NCBI GenBank assembly: GCA_022565795.1
Contig: JAIUMA010000028.1
Span: forward strand, 1 to 40,844
Direction: 5' to 3'
DNA from: Balneolia bacterium
GTDB lineage: Bacteria; Bacteroidota; Rhodothermia; Balneolales; Cyclonatronaceae
DNA: 40,844 nucleotides
Shown here: positions 35,759 through 40,844 of the stretch, piece after piece
Layout: the number at the start of each line of letters is the position of its first letter
Numbering within the stretch: position 1 is the stretch's first letter
Program-made: the position numbers and the translations under genes
Notes under the pieces: model-generated
What the model was told of the DNA's origin: nothing
Seen by the model: the letters and a program-made list of their open reading frames with translations, nothing else
Databases searched by the model: none

Positions 35759-36169
35759 TTAACCGAGCTGGTGGAGTTTAATTCGGTTGATTGCTCTCTT
35801 AAGAGCGAGCTCTGCTTTCAGTACATCTTCCTGCGGCGCTTTTCTATCTTTCTCCTTGCGGATTTCATCGGCTGCACGTGCTTTTGCAGCTCTGGCGCGC
35901 TCCAGATCGATGTTTTTCACGTTTTCCGCTGATTCCGCCAGTACGGTAACACGATTGTCGTGTACTTCAACAAAGCCGCCGTTTACAGCGAACAGATGCT
36001 CAGCTCCGTCTTTCTGGCGAATGATAATCTTGCCGATGTCGAGCATGGACATCAGGCTGGCGTGATTGAATTTTACTTCAAATGCACCTTCGGTTCCCGG
36101 CAGGTTCACCCCGGTTGCAAGTCCTTCAAATACCGGTCCGAATGGTGTTACAATACTTGTGCGTATCAT
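35759..36169 (-). CDS. atpC: ATP synthase F1 subunit epsilon
   Basis: 136 residues. The N-terminal beta-sandwich is complete (SIVTPFGPVFEGLATGVNLP, GAFEVKFNHASLMSML, HLFAVNGGFVEVHDNRVTVLA). A two-helix C-terminal hairpin rich in Ala, Arg and Glu/Lys follows. It is part of the rotary central stalk, and the C-terminal helices can inhibit ATP hydrolysis. It is second in a two-gene operon behind atpD, but with an unusually long 127-bp gap containing a perfect hairpin. The rest of the F1Fo genes are not in the window, as usual where atpDC is separate. Confidence 0.94.
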   Translation of the reverse strand: MIRTSIVTPFGPVFEGLATGVNLPGTEGAFEVKFNHASLMSMLDIGKIIIRQKDGAEHLFAVNGGFVEVHDNRVTVLAESAENVKNIDLERARAAKARAADEIRKEKDRKAPQEDVLKAELALKRAINRIKLHQLG

Positions 36170-36224
36170 CTAAGCTGTAGTTAAAAATCGTGTATTCCAG
36201 TGCCGGTTTGAGAATCGTGTACAA

Positions 36225-36255
36225 AGGGTGATGCGTTTTTGGAGCGCATCACCCT
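36225..36255 (-). promoter_or_regulatory. Perfect hairpin in the atpD-atpC gap
   Basis: AGGGTGATGCG (36225-36235) is exactly complementary to CGCATCACCCT (36245-36255): an 11-bp stem around a 9-base loop. On the minus strand it follows the atpD stop and is followed by TTTG rather than a T-run. It may be an RNA-processing or partial-termination site that sets the beta to epsilon ratio. AATCGTGTA occurs twice beside it (36186-36194, 36213-36221). Confidence 0.6.
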
Positions 36256-36296
36256 ACTATACACTTTCAAATTCTGCTCATCCGGCTTTTGTCGGA

Positions 36297-38137
<1,841 letters not shown>

Positions 38138-39457
38138 TTGGAAAACGTAAGCAATGCACGAATTTCGAGCATCCGACTGCTCGAGAAATTTGATAATGAA
38201 AACATTCTTGATCTGGAAATGATCAACAAGCTGGACCGCCAGGAGCGCCAGCAGGCCAATGAGTATGTACAGGGAATTTTGCGCCGCAGATCGTATCTCG
38301 ACTTTCTGATTTCACAGTTCAGCTCGGTGGAAATCGAGCGTATGGATTTGTTCTTCAAAAATATTTTGAGACTCGGCATCTACGACCTTCTCTTTATGGA
38401 TTCCACACCCGATTATGCGGCGATCAACGAGTCCGTTGAAATTGCAAAGACAAAAATCAGCAGTAAATCCGGTGATCTTGCAAATGCCATTCTGCGTAAG
38501 GTGCAGCGGGAAATCGACGCTCTCCCGAAGCCAAACATGAAAAACCGCACCGAGCTGATTGCCACCACCTTTTCTCATCCCGAGTGGCTGGTTGAGCGCT
38601 GGGTGAAGCGTTTTGGCGAGCGTGAGGCCTTCCAGCTCATGCAGGCCAACAACCAGCGTCCGAACTACTACCTGAGAGCCAACTGTCTAAAGACATCACC
38701 CGATACTTTCAAACTGCGCATGGAAAAAGCCGGCGTTGAGTTTGAGGAAAGCGAGTGGCTGCCCGGCTACTATAAGGTGAGTACTCTTGCGGAAGTGCGC
38801 AGCAGACGCTGGTTCGAAAAAGGTCTCTGCTACGTGCAGGACATCGCCGCCGGATTCGCGCCAACCATTCTTGATCCTGTTGCCGGTGAAAGCGTCATTG
38901 ATGTTTGTGCCGCTCCCGGAACCAAAACCCTCCTCCTCGCCGAATTAATGGAGAACGAGGGAAGCATTCTGGCCGTGGATATCAATCCGGACCGGATTCA
39001 TAAGATTGCCGAAAACGCCGAGCGCGGCGGTGCCAATATCGTTAAGATTCAGCGGGCCGACGCCACCCAGGAACGTTTCAAGCTGGCTGACGCCGTGCTG
39101 CTCGACGCTCCGTGTACCGGAACAGGCGTTCTGAGCAAGCGTGCTGACCTCCGCTGGAAGCGCACTCCGGAAGACCTGGAGCAGGCCATTGCCCTGCAGG
39201 CTGAATTGCTCGACGCCGCTGCAAATATGGTGGCTAAAAACGGCCGCCTGGTCTACTCTACCTGCTCACTGGAGCCGGAAGAGAACATGATGCAGATCGA
39301 AAAATTCCTCAAAGAGTACGACAACTTCGAGCTCGAGGAGCTGGATGATTATCTGCCGGAAGAAGTGCTGAGCGACGACAATAAGTCCTACCAGACTTTC
39401 CCGCATATCCACGGCTGTGACGGTCACTTTGGCGTTCTGCTCAAGCGTAAGTTTTAA
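38138..39457 (+). CDS. rsmB: 16S rRNA m5C967 methyltransferase
   Basis: 439 residues. The N-terminal half is a NusB-like RNA-binding domain (ARISSIRLLEKF, DFLISQFSSVEIERMD). The C-terminal half is the methyltransferase: VIDVCAAPGTKTLLLAEL (SAM site), AVDINPDRI, DAVLLDAPCTGTGVLSKR, and YSTCSLEPEENM. The last two supply the cysteines of the m5C mechanism. It modifies 16S rRNA. The start is TTG 38138 (ENVSNARIS); no ATG precedes it in frame. A strong terminator follows, separating it from valS. Confidence 0.94.
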   Translation: MENVSNARISSIRLLEKFDNENILDLEMINKLDRQERQQANEYVQGILRRRSYLDFLISQFSSVEIERMDLFFKNILRLGIYDLLFMDSTPDYAAINESVEIAKTKISSKSGDLANAILRKVQREIDALPKPNMKNRTELIATTFSHPEWLVERWVKRFGEREAFQLMQANNQRPNYYLRANCLKTSPDTFKLRMEKAGVEFEESEWLPGYYKVSTLAEVRSRRWFEKGLCYVQDIAAGFAPTILDPVAGESVIDVCAAPGTKTLLLAELMENEGSILAVDINPDRIHKIAENAERGGANIVKIQRADATQERFKLADAVLLDAPCTGTGVLSKRADLRWKRTPEDLEQAIALQAELLDAAANMVAKNGRLVYSTCSLEPEENMMQIEKFLKEYDNFELEELDDYLPEEVLSDDNKSYQTFPHIHGCDGHFGVLLKRKF

Positions 39458-39477
39458 GCTGAAACTGCTCTTTTCTG

Positions 39478-39534
39478 AGACACTAAGGCACAACGTCCGG
39501 CTTCGTCCTGATTTTGTCTCTTAGTGTCTTTTCT
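39478..39534 (+). terminator. Terminator after rsmB
   Basis: AGACACTAAG (39478-39487) is exactly complementary to CTTAGTGTCT (39520-39529), followed by a T-rich tail (TTTTCTTTTTT). The 32-base loop has some inner pairing. It starts 20 bp beyond the rsmB stop. Confidence 0.8.
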
Positions 39535-39613
39535 TTTTTAACACCATCCCACAATCCTTTTTCACGCCGGCCGGAGCTTTTTTCCACGGCCGCGCAACAC
39601 AATTCAACAGGCC

Positions 39614-40844
39614 ATGAGTATCAACGAAATTCCTAAAGTCTACTCTCCAACCGAAGCTGAAGCAAAATGGTATACCTGGTGGGAGGAGCAGGGCTTTTTC
39701 CACTCCGAACCCGACGAGCGTGAGCCTTACGCCATTGTGATCCCACCGCCCAACGTAACCGGCGTGCTCCACATGGGCCACATGCTCAACAATACCATTC
39801 AGGACGTAATCATCCGCCGGGCGCGTATGATGGGCAAGAACGCCTGCTGGGTGCCGGGTACGGATCACGCTTCGATTGCTACGGAAGCCAAGGTTGTGGC
39901 GCGTCTGCGCGAAAAGGGAATCAAGAAGAGCGACCTTAGCCGTGATGAGTTTCTGAAACACGCCTGGGACTGGACCAACGAATACGGCGACACTATCCTG
40001 AAGCAGCTTCGCAAGCTGGGCGCCTCCTGCGACTGGCAGCGCACGCGCTTCACCCTTGAAGATGATCTGTATGATGCCGTGATTGACTGCTTTATACACT
40101 ATTATGAGAAAGGTCAGATCTACCGCGGACTTCGCATGGTGAACTGGGATCCGGTTGCCAAAACCGCGCTTTCAGACGAAGAAGTTATTCACAAAGAGGT
40201 GAATTCAAAGCTGTACCACGTGAAGTATCAGATCAAAAATTCGGATGAGTTTGTGGTCATTGCCACAACGCGTCCGGAGACCATTCTGGCCGACACGGCG
40301 GTTTGCGTAAATCCAAATGACGAGCGCTATACGCATCTGATTGGAAAAACGGTCATCATACCGATGGTGAATCGTGAGGTGCCTATCATAGCCGATGAGT
40401 ACGTTGAAATGGAGTTCGGAACCGGCTGCCTTAAGGTGACGCCCGCCCATGACGTGAACGATAACGAGTTGGGCATCAAGCACGGCCTCGAAGTTATTGA
40501 TATGCTCAATGATGATGCCACCCTGAGCGAAACGGCGCAGTTTTACGTTGGTGAGGACCGTTTTAAGGCCCGCAAGCTCATCACCAAAGATCTGGAAGAA
40601 GCCAGGCTACTGGTGAAGACAGAGGATATCAAAAATAAGGTTGGGTATTCGGAGCGGACCGACGCCGTGATTGAGCCGAAGCTCTCTTTGCAGTGGTTTC
40701 TCAAAATGGAGGAAACCGCGAAGCCGGCCCTCGAAAACGTGATGAACGACACCATCAAATTTTATCCGGAAAAGTTCAAAAACAGCTACCGCAACTGGAT
40801 GGAGAACGTGCACGACTGGTGCATTTCGCGTCAATTGTGGTGGG
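39614..40844 (+). CDS. valS: Valyl-tRNA synthetase, 5' part only
   Basis: About 410 residues up to the window edge. The class I signature is HMGHMLN, in the [10 protein letters not shown] block. [16 protein letters not shown] is the ValRS-type ATP region. The CP1 editing domain has [13 protein letters not shown] and [14 protein letters not shown]. It charges tRNA-Val and edits threonyl mischarging through CP1. ATG 39614 is preceded by a leader hairpin (GGCCGG and CGGCCG around 39568-39592) with a T-rich loop. The KMSKS loop and anticodon domain lie outside the window. The visible part shows no frameshift. Confidence 0.95.
   Translation, partial: MSINEIPKVYSPTEAEAKWYTWWEEQGFFHSEPDEREPYAIVIPPPNVTGVLHMGHMLNNTIQDVIIRRARMMGKNACWVPGTDHASIATEAKVVARLREKGIKKSDLSRDEFLKHAWDWTNEYGDTILKQLRKLGASCDWQRTRFTLEDDLYDAVIDCFIHYYEKGQIYRGLRMVNWDPVAKTALSDEEVIHKEVNSKLYHVKYQIKNSDEFVVIATTRPETILADTAVCVNPNDERYTHLIGKTVIIPMVNREVPIIADEYVEMEFGTGCLKVTPAHDVNDNELGIKHGLEVIDMLNDDATLSETAQFYVGEDRFKARKLITKDLEEARLLVKTEDIKNKVGYSERTDAVIEPKLSLQWFLKMEETAKPALENVMNDTIKFYPEKFKNSYRNWMENVHDWCISRQLWW

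Noticed and set aside
39568-39592. T-box leader before valS
   Set aside because: Only one short G/C stem is present; none of the T-box specifier or antiterminator elements can be seen.

Overview
The window looks like chromosomal DNA of a free-living, Gram-negative relative of Bacteroidota, most likely Balneolota/Rhodothermota. This is an inference from gene content, not from a marker search. Supporting signs are a lipid-A gene (lpxH), lipoprotein maturation (lgt), an atpD-atpC pair standing alone, Bacteroidota-type promoter boxes (TAnnTTTG), mostly weak Shine-Dalgarno sites, and a large lipoprotein joining a PD40 propeller to an amidohydrolase. Base composition is near 50% GC throughout. I found no rRNA, tRNA, insertion sequence, prophage or CRISPR array.

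Layout. 1-3083 (minus strand): glycerate 2-kinase, a membrane-anchored BatA/B-like von Willebrand A protein and a HAD phosphatase cut by the window edge. 3292-7378 (plus): cysS, lgt and a phosphohexomutase. 7402-16541 is the accessory part: a small membrane protein, a MazF/PemK toxin with an unrecognised antitoxin-like partner, the 1111-residue amidohydrolase lipoprotein, an unknown protein paired with a diacylglycerol-kinase-family enzyme, a Bmp/PnrA-type binding protein behind a structured leader, and an MscS-type channel interrupted by one in-frame stop codon. 16733-17995: an HD-domain phosphohydrolase.

18057-22787 (minus) is an envelope operon: long-chain polyprenyl diphosphate synthase, NYN/PIN-like RNase, lpxH and penicillin-binding protein 1A. 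Divergent from it run pfkA, pgi and a deoxynucleoside kinase. These lead into the classic lipid cluster yceD-rpmF-plsX-fabH-fabD-fabG-acpP-fabF-rnc, followed by ilvE, thyA and folA. ATP synthase beta and epsilon (minus) converge on folA. rsmB and the 5' part of valS close the window.

How the genes fit together: the polyprenyl synthase supplies precursor for lipid carriers and quinones, PBP1A uses lipid II, LpxH makes lipid X, Lgt modifies lipoproteins, and the fab cluster supplies acyl chains for all of these. PfkA and Pgi feed hexose phosphate; the deoxynucleoside kinase, ThyA and FolA serve DNA precursors. Most of the window is conserved housekeeping DNA. The points most worth a second look are the broken mscS, the toxin operon with its duplicated start-proximal repeat, the structured Bmp leader, inverted repeats lying inside the predicted acpP and atpD promoters, the hairpin between atpD and atpC, and a short cassette-like stretch after the lipid kinase.
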